A stretch of 64,000 bases of DNA from Crocinitomicaceae bacterium (GCA_024643725.1 JAHEMJ010000011.1:1-64000); one strand, 5' to 3'. Numbered from the stretch's first letter, positions 43,898 through 51,231 are shown. A program made the numbers and translations. The notes: generated by a model not told the origin, from the sequence alone.

Positions 43898-45067
43898 ATG
43901 TCTGATAATCGCTACCAGCAAAGAGGTGTTTCCGCCGGCAAAGAAGATGTCCACAACGCCATCAAGAAACTTGATAAAGGATTGTTTCCGCAAGCATTTT
44001 GTAAAATCGTGCCTGATTATTTGACAGGAGACGAGGATTACTGCTTGGTGATGCATGCCGATGGAGCTGGAACAAAATCATCTTTAGCCTACATGTATTG
44101 GAAAAAAACGGGTGATCTGTCCGTTTGGAAAGGCATTGCTCAGGATGCGTTAATCATGAATTTAGATGATTTACTTTGCGTAGGCGCAACAGGTCCCATC
44201 ATGTTGTCCTCTACCATTGGACGAAATAAGAATTTAATCCCTGGAGAAGTCATTTCAGAGATCATCAATGGAACGGAAGAACTTTTAGAAGAGCTCAGGT
44301 CCTACGGACTCGAAATTCACTCAACGGGAGGAGAAACTGCAGATGTGGGAGATTTGGTACGAACCATTATTGTGGATTCAACAGTTGTTTGTCGCATGCG
44401 TCGAGATGAGGTGATTTCAAACCACAACATTCAAGCGGGCGATGTCATTGTTGGACTTGCTTCGGACGGACAAGCTAACTACGAGTCTTTCTACAACGGT
44501 GGAATGGGTAGTAATGGTCTCACTAGTGCACGACACGATGTTTTTGACCATAGCTTGGCCACTGAGTTTCCAGAAAGTTTTGATGGCTCCATACCGACAG
44601 AACTTGTTTATAGTGGATCAAAAAAATTACAAGATCAAGTTGAAGGCACACCATTAGATGCTGGAAAATTGGTTTTATCTCCAACAAGAACCTATGCGCC
44701 GATTATTCAACAGATGTTAGCGAAGTACCGAGCAAACATACATGGAATGGTTCATTGTTCGGGTGGAGCACAAACCAAAGTCTTACATTTTGTGAAGGAT
44801 GTACATGTCATCAAGGACAACTTGTTCCCAATTCCGCCGCTTTTCAAAATGATTCAAGAAGAATCACAAACACCATGGCAAGAGATGTATAAAGTCTTCA
44901 ATATGGGTCACCGCATGGAAGTGTATGTCCCAGAGGAGCTTGCGTCTGAGATCATCTCCATTTCAAGATCTTTCGGTGTCGAGGCGAAAATCGTTGGTCG
45001 TGTAGAGCAACATACTGGAAAACAGGTGACAATCCACAGTGAAAAAGGAATTTTCACTTATAATTAA
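43898..45067 (+). CDS. purM: PurM-type AIR synthase (phosphoribosylformylglycinamidine cyclo-ligase)
   Basis: PurM closes the imidazole ring of AIR in purine synthesis. The 389-residue protein has YQQRGVSAGKEDV at the N-terminus, VMHADGAGTKSSLAY, the catalytic-domain text IAQDALIMNLDDLLCVGATGP, HSTGGETADVGDL and VGLASDGQANYESFYNGGMGSNGL. It is longer than E. coli PurM (345), with divergent spacing, and Bacteroidetes often carry this longer form; some are annotated only as AIR-synthase-related. Its own -7 element precedes it. The gene is followed by tRNA genes. Confidence 0.85.
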   Translation: MSDNRYQQRGVSAGKEDVHNAIKKLDKGLFPQAFCKIVPDYLTGDEDYCLVMHADGAGTKSSLAYMYWKKTGDLSVWKGIAQDALIMNLDDLLCVGATGPIMLSSTIGRNKNLIPGEVISEIINGTEELLEELRSYGLEIHSTGGETADVGDLVRTIIVDSTVVCRMRRDEVISNHNIQAGDVIVGLASDGQANYESFYNGGMGSNGLTSARHDVFDHSLATEFPESFDGSIPTELVYSGSKKLQDQVEGTPLDAGKLVLSPTRTYAPIIQQMLAKYRANIHGMVHCSGGAQTKVLHFVKDVHVIKDNLFPIPPLFKMIQEESQTPWQEMYKVFNMGHRMEVYVPEELASEIISISRSFGVEAKIVGRVEQHTGKQVTIHSEKGIFTYN

Positions 45068-45108
45068 CATTTTTTTCAAAAAAAGCTTTTAAAAACGGAT
45101 TGTTTTTG

Positions 45109-45116
45109 TACTTTTG
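45109..45116 (+). promoter_or_regulatory. -7 promoter element of the tRNA-Ser cluster
   Basis: TACTTTTG ends 20 nt before the tRNA-Ser 5' end, a plausible distance for a processed tRNA precursor. Confidence 0.5.
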
Positions 45117-45136
45117 CCATCCATTCATGGAACTCT

Positions 45137-45223
<87 letters not shown>

Positions 45224-45322
45224 CAAAAGCACAAACGGTGGAAGCAATGAAATAAAGCTTGCGCTAATAGCAAAAGAAACTGAAAACGTTCAGTGGAAAA
45301 CAGATATTGAAGATGAATCGTT

Positions 45323-45397
45323 CGGGGCGTAGCGTAGTCCGGTCATCGCGCCTGGTTTGGGACCAGGAGGTCGCAGGTTCGAATCCTGCCGCCCCGA
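45323..45397 (+). tRNA. tRNA-Pro (TGG)
   Basis: The acceptor arms CGGGGCG and CGCCCCG pair and discriminator A follows at 45397. The anticodon stem CCTGG/CCAGG encloses the loop TTTGGGA with anticodon TGG at 45358-45360 (reads CCA and other CCN Pro codons). T-arm GCAGG-TTCGAAT-CCTGC. A terminator follows directly. Confidence 0.95.
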
Positions 45398-45399
45398 CG

Positions 45400-45428
45400 A
45401 GGGGGATGAGCAATCATCCCCCTTTTTT
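45400..45428 (+). terminator. Terminator after tRNA-Pro
   Basis: AGGGGGATGA and TCATCCCCCT pair around the loop GCAA, followed by a run of T. Confidence 0.9.
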
Positions 45429-45448
45429 CATTCATCTAAATGGTTTTT

Positions 45449-45522
<74 letters not shown>

Positions 45523-45532
45523 CTCTGATGAA

Positions 45533-45565
45533 AGCTCCTTCAACACCAGTTGAAGGAGCTTTTTT
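45533..45565 (+). terminator. Terminator after tRNA-Arg
   Basis: AGCTCCTTCAAC pairs with GTTGAAGGAGCT around ACCA and is followed by TTTTTT. The flanks share GATGAAAGCTCCTTCAA and CTTTTTTCGTTTC with the neighbouring repeats in opposite orientation. Confidence 0.9.
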
Positions 45566-45583
45566 CGTTTCCAGCGTTTCGAA

Positions 45584-45929
45584 AACCTTGTTTTCGTAAG
45601 CGCGAGGAAACGAAAAAAGTTCAAGTCTTCTCGAAGAAGACTTGAAGGAGCTTTCATCCACTGCACGTCGGTCTTGTTTGGATCTCCAATCCAACTGATG
45701 TCTTTATGTATCAACCTCGTTTTCGTAAGCGCGAGGAAACGAAAAAAGTTCAAGTCTTCTTCGAGAAGACTTGCAGCGCTTTCATCCATTGCACGTCGGT
45801 CTTGTTTGGATCTCCAATCCAACTGATGTCTTTATGTATCAACCTTGTTTTCGTAAGCGCGAGGAAACGAAAAAAGTGCAAGTCTTCTTCGAGAAGACTT
45901 AAAGAGCTTTCATCCATTGCACGTCGGTC
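45584..45929. repeat. ~128-bp tandem repeat, two full copies and a partial third
   Basis: Copies run from 45584-45712 (129 bp), 45713-45840 (128 bp) and 45841-45929 (partial). Each starts AACCTTGTTTTCGTAAGCGCGAGG (one base varies), then has a hairpin centred on CAAGTCTTCT/AGAAGACTTG, then CTTTCATCC and GCACGTCGGTC, with a block TTGGATCTCCAATCCAACTG later in full copies. The hairpin loop is CGA in copy 1 but TCG in copies 2 and 3. Small reading frames on both strands are products of the repeat, not genes. No spacers, so not CRISPR. Confidence 0.85.
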
Positions 45930-45930
45930 A

Positions 45931-45995
45931 TCGAAATTCGAACATCGAACATCGAACAACGAACAACGGAAACCGGAAACCGGAAACCGAAAATC
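45931..45995. repeat. Degenerate heptamer microsatellite
   Basis: Seven-base units drift in sequence along the array: GAACATC (twice), GAACAAC (twice), GGAAACC (three times), then GAAAATC. It begins where the third copy of the ~128-bp repeat ends and runs into the 3' end of the XRE gene. Frames through it would translate as Arg/Phe/Ser/Asp-rich low-complexity peptides. Confidence 0.8.
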
Positions 45996-46281
45996 ACTTC
46001 GCATGCTTCCTTGCTTGGTATTTCTGTGGTTGATCTGCAAAGGCTTGAAAATCGAATTCGAAATCAAAAAGGTCTTTCAAACGAACGTGTAAAGCGGCGG
46101 CAATTTTAGCGAGCGTTAACATTTGTGGATTTGATTTACCATTCTCTATTACAGATAAATTGGATGGCTCCATTCCTATTTTAAATGCAAGGTCTCGAAG
46201 GGACATGCTACGTTGATTCCGAAGGTTTCGAATGCGTTCACCAATTTGCTTTAACAAGGCTTGATCTGTATACTCAACCAT
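45994..46281 (-). CDS. XRE-family helix-turn-helix regulator
   Basis: This 95-residue protein is a compact lambda-repressor-type regulator: IGERIRNLRNQRSMSLRDLAFKIG (first helices), SNLSVIENGKSNPQMLTLAKIAAAL (recognition helix and HTH end), then LKDLFDF, where such domains normally end. The C-terminal tail is basic (KYQARKHAK) and its last codons run into the heptamer repeat. It diverges from the unknown gene cluster at 46376, so it could control itself and that cluster. No toxin partner of known type is adjacent. Confidence 0.9.
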   Translation of the reverse strand: MVEYTDQALLKQIGERIRNLRNQRSMSLRDLAFKIGMEPSNLSVIENGKSNPQMLTLAKIAAALHVRLKDLFDFEFDFQAFADQPQKYQARKHAK

Positions 46282-46291
46282 GTTAGCAAGA

Positions 46292-46317
46292 TGACTTAAA
46301 TTTCAGTGATTTAAATT
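46292..46317. promoter_or_regulatory. Direct repeat, possible XRE operator
   Basis: TGACTTAAATT (46292-46302) and TGATTTAAATT (46307-46317) are near-identical repeats with centres 15 bp apart in the 94-bp gap between the divergent XRE and membrane-protein genes. Confidence 0.4.
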
Positions 46318-46338
46318 ATGTAAATACATAAATTAAAT

Positions 46339-46346
46339 TATATTTG
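46339..46346 (+). promoter_or_regulatory. -7 promoter element of the accessory gene cluster
   Basis: TATATTTG fits TAnnTTTG and lies 29 nt before the ATG at 46376. Confidence 0.4.
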
Positions 46347-46375
46347 TGATTAAATCAAAATAAAGTAGAGTAAAA

Positions 46376-46864
46376 ATGGAAAATATACTGAAAACACTTG
46401 AAACAGAAGGGCTATCTATTAAATTGACAGATGAGAAAATATTCATAAACACGGCTATATCAATGGAGACATTCGCTCTAAGGTCAATCGATGGAATTGG
46501 TGTAATTGATTTAGTTGATCAATTTAATACTGAACTTGATAAATACAAATTAGAAAAAAAAGGAGTTATTTCTGGTATGATTATAGCCGGATTCTTTGCT
46601 TTTTTCGGAATTATAGGTGTAATAATTGCGGGATTTCTTTGGTTATTTTTTCTACCTTTTCTACTAATTTGTGCGATTCTGTTCATTCCATTATATTTAA
46701 AATATCAAAAGCTTATTCAACCCACATTAAAATCTGCAGTTAGAATTATGATGGCAGGGGGTAACCGAGACTTTATGTTCGATAAAGCTCATTCGAATAG
46801 TATGGAAGTTGCTGAATTTGTTGCTAAAGTGGAAGATACCCTGACCGCATTTCATAAGAAATAA
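46376..46864 (+). CDS. Membrane protein of unknown function
   Basis: This 162-residue protein is cytoplasmic at the ends with two closely spaced membrane segments at about 64-84 and 86-107 (AGFFAFFGIIGVIIAGF and LWLFFLPFLLICAILFIPLY). No known family was recognised. Codon use is visibly more A/T-biased than in flanking core genes (many ATA, TTA and AAA). It is divergent from the XRE regulator and its stop overlaps the next start by one base, marking the start of a small operon. Confidence 0.7.
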   Translation: MENILKTLETEGLSIKLTDEKIFINTAISMETFALRSIDGIGVIDLVDQFNTELDKYKLEKKGVISGMIIAGFFAFFGIIGVIIAGFLWLFFLPFLLICAILFIPLYLKYQKLIQPTLKSAVRIMMAGGNRDFMFDKAHSNSMEVAEFVAKVEDTLTAFHKK

Positions 46865-47061
46865 TGAGTTTTTGGGACACATTTGTAAAAGTTTGGCAAG
46901 TTCGAAAATCAATTGAGATTCAAGAATCAATTGAAGGTTGGTTCGTAAACAAAAGGCAACAAAAACAACAACAAAATAACATTGAAGAAATTGCCAATGA
47001 AGTGGACGTGAAAAATAGTAAATGGATGCAAGAATTGAATAAACAGCGAAAAAAATACTGA
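46864..47061 (+). CDS. Small protein of unknown function (65 aa)
   Basis: The start is coupled to the previous stop (TAATG). The product is charged and helical, with the Gln/Lys-rich run KRQQKQQQNN, and probably partners the membrane protein. There is no signal peptide or known motif. Tight coupling and the 4-bp gap to the next gene support it as a real gene. Confidence 0.6.
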   Translation: MSFWDTFVKVWQVRKSIEIQESIEGWFVNKRQQKQQQNNIEEIANEVDVKNSKWMQELNKQRKKY

Positions 47062-47065
47062 AAGT

Positions 47066-47407
47066 ATGAATGAAAATCCCCCAATATTTAGTTTTCAACA
47101 TGTCATCAATTCATTAGAAAATAACCGCGATATTCCTTTATTAAATGGCAATAACTATCACTTCATTGAAGCATCTTCAACGAGAATTAACGGAGAGAAT
47201 TTTCAAAATGCCATTCATTATCGCATAAGTGAACGTAATTCTAAAAGAATAACATTTGAATTAATTAATGCCGTTTATGTTCATCTTCTTAATTCGAGTA
47301 GACTTCCTACCAAAGCAACAATACGTACATTGTTTCACCACGAGCTGTGCTCGCGTCCCTGCAATTATACAGTAGCATGCTCTATCGCTCAACGATTTGT
47401 AAATTAA
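47066..47407 (+). CDS. Hypothetical protein (113 aa)
   Basis: This 113-residue soluble protein has no signal peptide or membrane segment. Text such as ASSTRINGENFQNAIHYRIS and HHELCSRPCNYTVACSIAQRF looks like a real family, but I cannot name it. It contains several Cys and His near the end (HHELCSRPC), which could bind metal. It lies 4 bp behind the 65-aa gene, so the run is likely one transcript. Confidence 0.62.
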   Translation: MNENPPIFSFQHVINSLENNRDIPLLNGNNYHFIEASSTRINGENFQNAIHYRISERNSKRITFELINAVYVHLLNSSRLPTKATIRTLFHHELCSRPCNYTVACSIAQRFVN

Positions 47408-47418
47408 AACATGAAAAC

Positions 47419-47694
47419 ATGAAAAGAATACTAACACTTGTAGCATTACTTGCAACAATTACTTTCACTAGTTGCACTAATCGATCTAATTCTGAATCAA
47501 ACGATAACAAATCTGTCAGTTCAGAAGAGAATCTACCAGATATTCAACAGGGAGATGCCAACACAGAAAGTACTGAACCCGAGCCGGCGGTCTATTGTCA
47601 TACTTGTGGCTCTGCCATAAATGGATCGCCCTATGAAGCTTTTGGTCGTGTATATTGCGATATGGGCTGTTATGCAGATGATCCAATGAATTGA
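47419..47694 (+). CDS. Small Cys-rich lipoprotein
   Basis: Starting at the ATG at 47419 gives a 91-residue lipoprotein (MKRILTLVALLATITFTSC). A Ser/Asp/Glu-rich linker is followed by a compact domain with CHTCGSAI and YCDMGCY, two Cys pairs spaced like a zinc ribbon. It could bind a metal in the envelope; function unknown. The frame is open upstream to a GTG at 47347, but that overlaps the previous gene. Part of the AT-rich cluster. Confidence 0.7.
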   Translation: MKRILTLVALLATITFTSCTNRSNSESNDNKSVSSEENLPDIQQGDANTESTEPEPAVYCHTCGSAINGSPYEAFGRVYCDMGCYADDPMN

Positions 47695-47708
47695 TTTAAA
47701 TCAGTGTT

Positions 47709-48161
47709 TTGGGAAAAGTCAAACCATTTGTTTTAATATTAAAAAATCCAGTTCAATTCTTATTGCTAGGGTTAGGTATTTATGTTTTTTTTAGATCTAG
47801 TGAAGTATATTTCAATAAATGGTTGTTGAATCAGAAATTGGGTATTGATATACAATGGATAAGAACATACACTTTGCAATGGGTTAAGTTTCTCCCAGAT
47901 TGGTTTTTATATTCTTTACCCGATGCCCTTTGGATGATTTCTTTAGGCACCTTAATCTATAATATTTGGAAAAATGAACTAAAAGTAAATTTATTTATCT
48001 GGTCAATGATAACCCCAATAATAGCAGTGACTTGGGAGATTGCTCAAGGATTAAAATATATAAATGGAACTTTTGATTGGATAGACATTTTATTCTATCT
48101 GATGGTCACAGTAATAATAATTATTAAACTAAAAACAACTAAAAATGAAAAAACAACTTAA
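47709..48161 (+). CDS. Multi-pass membrane protein, VanZ-like (tentative)
   Basis: This 150-residue protein has about four membrane segments. The frame can only start at the TTG at 47709 or later, since a stop lies in frame at 47697. The motif LPDALWMISL and the later WEIAQG...GTFDWIDILFYL arrangement resemble VanZ-family proteins (D in loop, E-x-x-Q-G and D-x-x-D). Function unknown. It overlaps the next gene by 17 bp. Confidence 0.55.
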   Translation: MGKVKPFVLILKNPVQFLLLGLGIYVFFRSSEVYFNKWLLNQKLGIDIQWIRTYTLQWVKFLPDWFLYSLPDALWMISLGTLIYNIWKNELKVNLFIWSMITPIIAVTWEIAQGLKYINGTFDWIDILFYLMVTVIIIIKLKTTKNEKTT

Positions 48162-48549
48162 AACAATTACTAGTATTTTACTTTTGGGAATTTTTATTTT
48201 CCTTGGTATTTCAAGTGGAGGAGAAGAAAATTGTGGATGTAGTACCCCAAGTGTCACAATTCCTAGCTACGCTGATTCATGGGATGACAAAGAAGAAAAT
48301 TGGGAGTATAAAGAATGCGCAATTGCTATATCAGAAATTGATGCAGAAAAAATACATGTATATGTTTACTACAATGGTAAATTGAAGAAATATAGATGTG
48401 AACTGAAGTATTCATACCCCGGGACAGATTGTAGTTCTGTAAGTAAATCATTTGGAATGGAAGCGATTTCAACTGCTGATATTTCTGAATCTGATTTTGC
48501 AAGTGGGGAATGGAAAAAATATAATTATTGGCTTGGTCGCCAAATGTGA
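48145..48549 (+). CDS. Secreted protein of unknown function
   Basis: This 134-residue protein has a signal peptide (MKKQLKTITSILLLGIFIFLGISS) and a mature part with five Cys (ENCGCSTP, KECAIAI, KYRCELK, GTDCSSV), which could form disulfides in the periplasm. No family recognised. It overlaps the VanZ-like gene by 17 bp, so the two proteins may act together. Confidence 0.65.
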   Translation: MKKQLKTITSILLLGIFIFLGISSGGEENCGCSTPSVTIPSYADSWDDKEENWEYKECAIAISEIDAEKIHVYVYYNGKLKKYRCELKYSYPGTDCSSVSKSFGMEAISTADISESDFASGEWKKYNYWLGRQM

Positions 48550-48555
48550 TTTTCT

Positions 48556-48882
48556 TTTGCCCTTCACGGCAAAAATCAGAAACAACGGCCATTATCACGC
48601 AACTGGTGCTGGATATGGCATAAAAATTAATTTACAAGATCGTGAACGTTATTTCGATCGTACATGGCAAACAGTGATTTTGCATTTATCAGGATTAGAG
48701 AATCCTGTAGAAGTGAATGTCGCCAAACCGTCCTTTTGGAATCGAACGTGTGGGGAGCTTATTAAAAAGAAATAGGTATTTGGTATTTAAGAGGCCATTC
48801 ACCTAGATGGACATGGGGAAATCCTCCTAAAGTTAGATTGAAACAAATTACTGATAGAGAATTCTTTGTTAATTTCTTTTAA
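48556..48882 (+). pseudogene. Decayed gene fragment with frameshift
   Basis: A coding-like frame runs from about 48556 to a TAG at 48773 (text HATGAGYGIKINLQDRERYF, VNVAKPSFWNRTCGEL), and +2 shifted text GIWYLRGHSPRWTWGNPPK continues to a TAA at 48882. The junction at the TAG suggests one indel in what was a single protein. No start or promoter is visible, and the N-terminal part is missing. The match of the two parts to one family is inference. Confidence 0.45.
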
Positions 48883-48892
48883 GCGTAAAATA

Positions 48893-48918
48893 AATGCACC
48901 ACCTTGGTGCATTTTTTG
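48893..48918 (+). terminator. Terminator at the end of the accessory cluster
   Basis: AATGCACCA and TGGTGCATT pair around CCT and are followed by TTTTTG. It marks the right end of the AT-rich cluster. Confidence 0.85.
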
Positions 48919-48974
48919 TTTTCCTTCACGCGAGGTCCCAACGAAATGAATACCTTCACCGTTCTAAGCGTACT

Positions 48975-48982
48975 TATTTTTG
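48975..48982 (+). promoter_or_regulatory. -7 promoter element abutting the phosphodiesterase start
   Basis: TATTTTTG ends 5 nt before the ATG at 48988, which favours that start over the ATG at 48904 and predicts a leaderless mRNA. Confidence 0.5.
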
Positions 48983-48987
48983 AACAA

Positions 48988-49896
48988 ATGATAAAACGAT
49001 TTCACCTTTTGTTTATAGGAGCTATCCTCAGCGTGATCACCTCTTGTGCCGACCATTTCTCTGCCCGAAAAGAAATCATCACAACATGTAAGGAAGGGAC
49101 GAGTGTGAAGAAAGTTCTGTTCATTGGAATCGACGGTGTGCGAACAGATGCCTTGCAACAAGCCAACACACCAGGAATCGATAGCCTCTTGACACAAAGT
49201 TACGTTTCTTGGAATACCGATCGTGGACCCTATACGGTGAGCGTTCCTGGTTGGACCAGCATTCTTCACGGTGTTTGGCCGGCAAAACATGGGCTTACGG
49301 AAAATTCATTTAAACACAATCACTATCAACGTTATCCTGATTTCTTTACACGCGCGAAAAACGGAAATCTAAACTTGAGTGTGGCTAGTTTGACGCACTG
49401 GGACGATTTCTTGAAAATTACGAGCATGGAGGATTTCGCACAACGCTATTCGTCGGATGTCGATTTAAAAACGGCGGCCATCAGTAAACTACAGGATTGT
49501 TGTCCAGATGTGATGGTGCTTCATTTCGATGATCCCGATCATGCTGGACATACCTACGGATTCTCACCAACAATTCCAGCGTACATTCAAGCCATTGAAA
49601 CGGTGGATGCGTACATTCAAGAGATCATGACGGTCATTCGAAACCGCGAGCAAGTGTACAACGAAGAGTGGATGATTGTCCTCACAACGGATCACGGTGG
49701 GGAAGGGACTGGACATGGCGGACAAGACGATTTGCCACAAACACGAAAAGTATGGTCCATTGTGCGAATTCCAGGCTTGACGAATACCGTGTTGCAAACA
49801 AGCGCCAATAGTGTGGACATCCTTCCAACGATGCTTTATTGGCTGGGGATTTCACCGAACAACTTTCCGGATTTAGATGGAGAGAAATTCTTTTAA
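48988..49896 (+). CDS. Alkaline-phosphatase-superfamily (nucleotide pyrophosphatase-like) lipoprotein
   Basis: The chosen ATG gives a 302-residue lipoprotein (MIKRFHLLFIGAILSVITSC). The type I phosphodiesterase/nucleotide pyrophosphatase pattern is seen: first metal Asp in LFIGIDGVRTDA, the nucleophile region in SVPGWTSILHG, DDPDHAGHTYGF, and TTDHGGEGTGHGG, giving the Asp/His zinc ligands. It should hydrolyse phosphoesters at the cell surface. The next gene starts 44 bp downstream. The frame reaches upstream to 48904, but the longer form has no signal peptide at its own N-terminus. Confidence 0.88.
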   Translation: MIKRFHLLFIGAILSVITSCADHFSARKEIITTCKEGTSVKKVLFIGIDGVRTDALQQANTPGIDSLLTQSYVSWNTDRGPYTVSVPGWTSILHGVWPAKHGLTENSFKHNHYQRYPDFFTRAKNGNLNLSVASLTHWDDFLKITSMEDFAQRYSSDVDLKTAAISKLQDCCPDVMVLHFDDPDHAGHTYGFSPTIPAYIQAIETVDAYIQEIMTVIRNREQVYNEEWMIVLTTDHGGEGTGHGGQDDLPQTRKVWSIVRIPGLTNTVLQTSANSVDILPTMLYWLGISPNNFPDLDGEKFF

Positions 49897-49940
49897 TGGT
49901 AAAAAAACGTGGATTTTAAGATTTTTTCTATTTTTAATCC

Positions 49941-50435
49941 ATGCAAAACCTAGAACTAAACCAACGAAAATTCGATTATTTCTTTATCGTTTTTTTCTCG
50001 CTGTTTTTCATCACGAGTATGATCAGCGACATGATGCCAACCGTTTTTGGCGACTTAACGGCCAACAAAGACAATTTCCTAATGAAGGCAAATTACGATT
50101 ATGCCATCGGCTGTGACCCCTTGTTTTTACATCCGCCAGTTTGGATGCGCTTCGTGACCGGACTTTCTGCCTTTGTTTACGGACCATTTTATTTAGTGCT
50201 GGTGTACGCCTTTGTCAAAGGAAAAAACTGGATTCAGTTGCCTGCGGTGATGTACGGAACCATGATCAGCGTCATTACAGGTGTGATTGTATTCGGTGTT
50301 GAGTTTTTTGGTGAACCAGAGTGGCGTTGCCAAAACCTTGGACGTTTCCTGCCACTGAACCTTCCTTATGTGTTGATTCCCATTCTGTTGATCATCCGCA
50401 TGCGAAAGGAAAATCCGTTTACACGCAAATTCTAA
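49941..50435 (+). CDS. EXPERA-domain-like membrane protein
   Basis: This 164-residue, four-helix membrane protein resembles the EXPERA (emopamil-binding) family: an Asp-rich first loop, YAIGCDPLFLHPPVWMRF, a central VYGPFYLVLVYAF segment and LNLPYVLIPILLII at the end. In eukaryotes, this fold isomerises or binds sterols; a bacterial role is not known. The assignment rests on pattern and topology. It follows the phosphodiesterase gene with no terminator seen. Confidence 0.65.
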   Translation: MQNLELNQRKFDYFFIVFFSLFFITSMISDMMPTVFGDLTANKDNFLMKANYDYAIGCDPLFLHPPVWMRFVTGLSAFVYGPFYLVLVYAFVKGKNWIQLPAVMYGTMISVITGVIVFGVEFFGEPEWRCQNLGRFLPLNLPYVLIPILLIIRMRKENPFTRKF

Positions 50436-50499
50436 GATTTCAAATCGCAACCTATTTTTTTGCTTTGCGTAAACGAGCCAAACTTTAAAACAACAAACA

Positions 50500-51171
50500 A
50501 TGAAAAAAGTATTACTAAGTGTGGGTTTATTCGCAATGGCGATGTCCGCAAAAGCACAAGATTTGACATTCGACGCTGGACTTAAAGGTGCGTATAGCGC
50601 AACCGAAATGTTCAACAACAACGTTTCAAATTTAGGAGCAACGCAAGACTACAAAATGGCAACTGGATCCAATTACGGGGTGGCTTTGAATGCGAATTAT
50701 GGAAAGATTGGCTTAACCGTAGAACTTCTTTCTGGTATGTTTAACACGGGTTACCAAGGAACCTTGGGAACGACTGCTTATACCTCCAATGTGGCATTAA
50801 AAACATTTTCCGTTCCAATCTTGATTAAATTTGGTGGTCAAACTGGAGGATATGCTGAACTTGGTATTTCTACGAATGGGGTGAGAAGTGCTACTTATTC
50901 GAACTCACTTAGCACGGCGACTAGCGATGTAACAGGAAAATACAATGGTTACACTACCGCTGTTTTAGGTTTCGGGACAAAAATTAGCTTGAGTGATAAC
51001 CTTCCGTTGATCTTGAACGTGGGTGCCCGTTTACAATATGGTATCACTGATGCGGCTGGTGTTGATGCAGTGGGAATTGATTTAACAAACAAAACGATCT
51101 ATCCAACATACGAAACATCGCATGCAGCGTCTATTGGATTGCATGTAGGAGTGACCTATAAAATCAAATAA
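50500..51171 (+). CDS. Outer-membrane beta-barrel (porin-like) protein
   Basis: This 223-residue protein has a signal peptide (MKKVLLSVGLFAMAMSAKAQ) and alternating hydrophobic/polar strands ending in the OMP-like GLHVGVTYKIK, as in the Bacteroidetes 'outer membrane beta-barrel' family of eight-strand proteins. Glycine and aromatic residues are frequent. It forms or anchors in the outer membrane; cargo unknown. A palindromic terminator follows. Confidence 0.8.
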   Translation: MKKVLLSVGLFAMAMSAKAQDLTFDAGLKGAYSATEMFNNNVSNLGATQDYKMATGSNYGVALNANYGKIGLTVELLSGMFNTGYQGTLGTTAYTSNVALKTFSVPILIKFGGQTGGYAELGISTNGVRSATYSNSLSTATSDVTGKYNGYTTAVLGFGTKISLSDNLPLILNVGARLQYGITDAAGVDAVGIDLTNKTIYPTYETSHAASIGLHVGVTYKIK

Positions 51172-51186
51172 GATTTTTTAATCATA

Positions 51187-51221
51187 AAAAAGGGGCTTGA
51201 ATTTCAAGCCCCTTTTTTTTG
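51187..51221. terminator. Bidirectional terminator
   Basis: The palindrome AAGGGGCTTGAA/TTCAAGCCCCTT has A and T runs on opposite sides, serving the rightward barrel gene and the leftward type IX-sorted gene. Confidence 0.9.
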
Positions 51222-51231
51222 TTTCCGACAA

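Noticed and set aside
45584-45995. CRISPR array
   Set aside because: Units are ~128 bp and contiguous with no unique spacers, and no cas gene is in the window.
45750-46092. Open frames on both strands through the third repeat copy and heptamer array
   Set aside because: Low-complexity translation of the microsatellite with no start signal; the real gene there is the XRE regulator.
45994-46864. Toxin-antitoxin pair (XRE plus 162-aa membrane protein)
   Set aside because: Genes are divergent, not a tandem pair, and the membrane protein resembles no known toxin.
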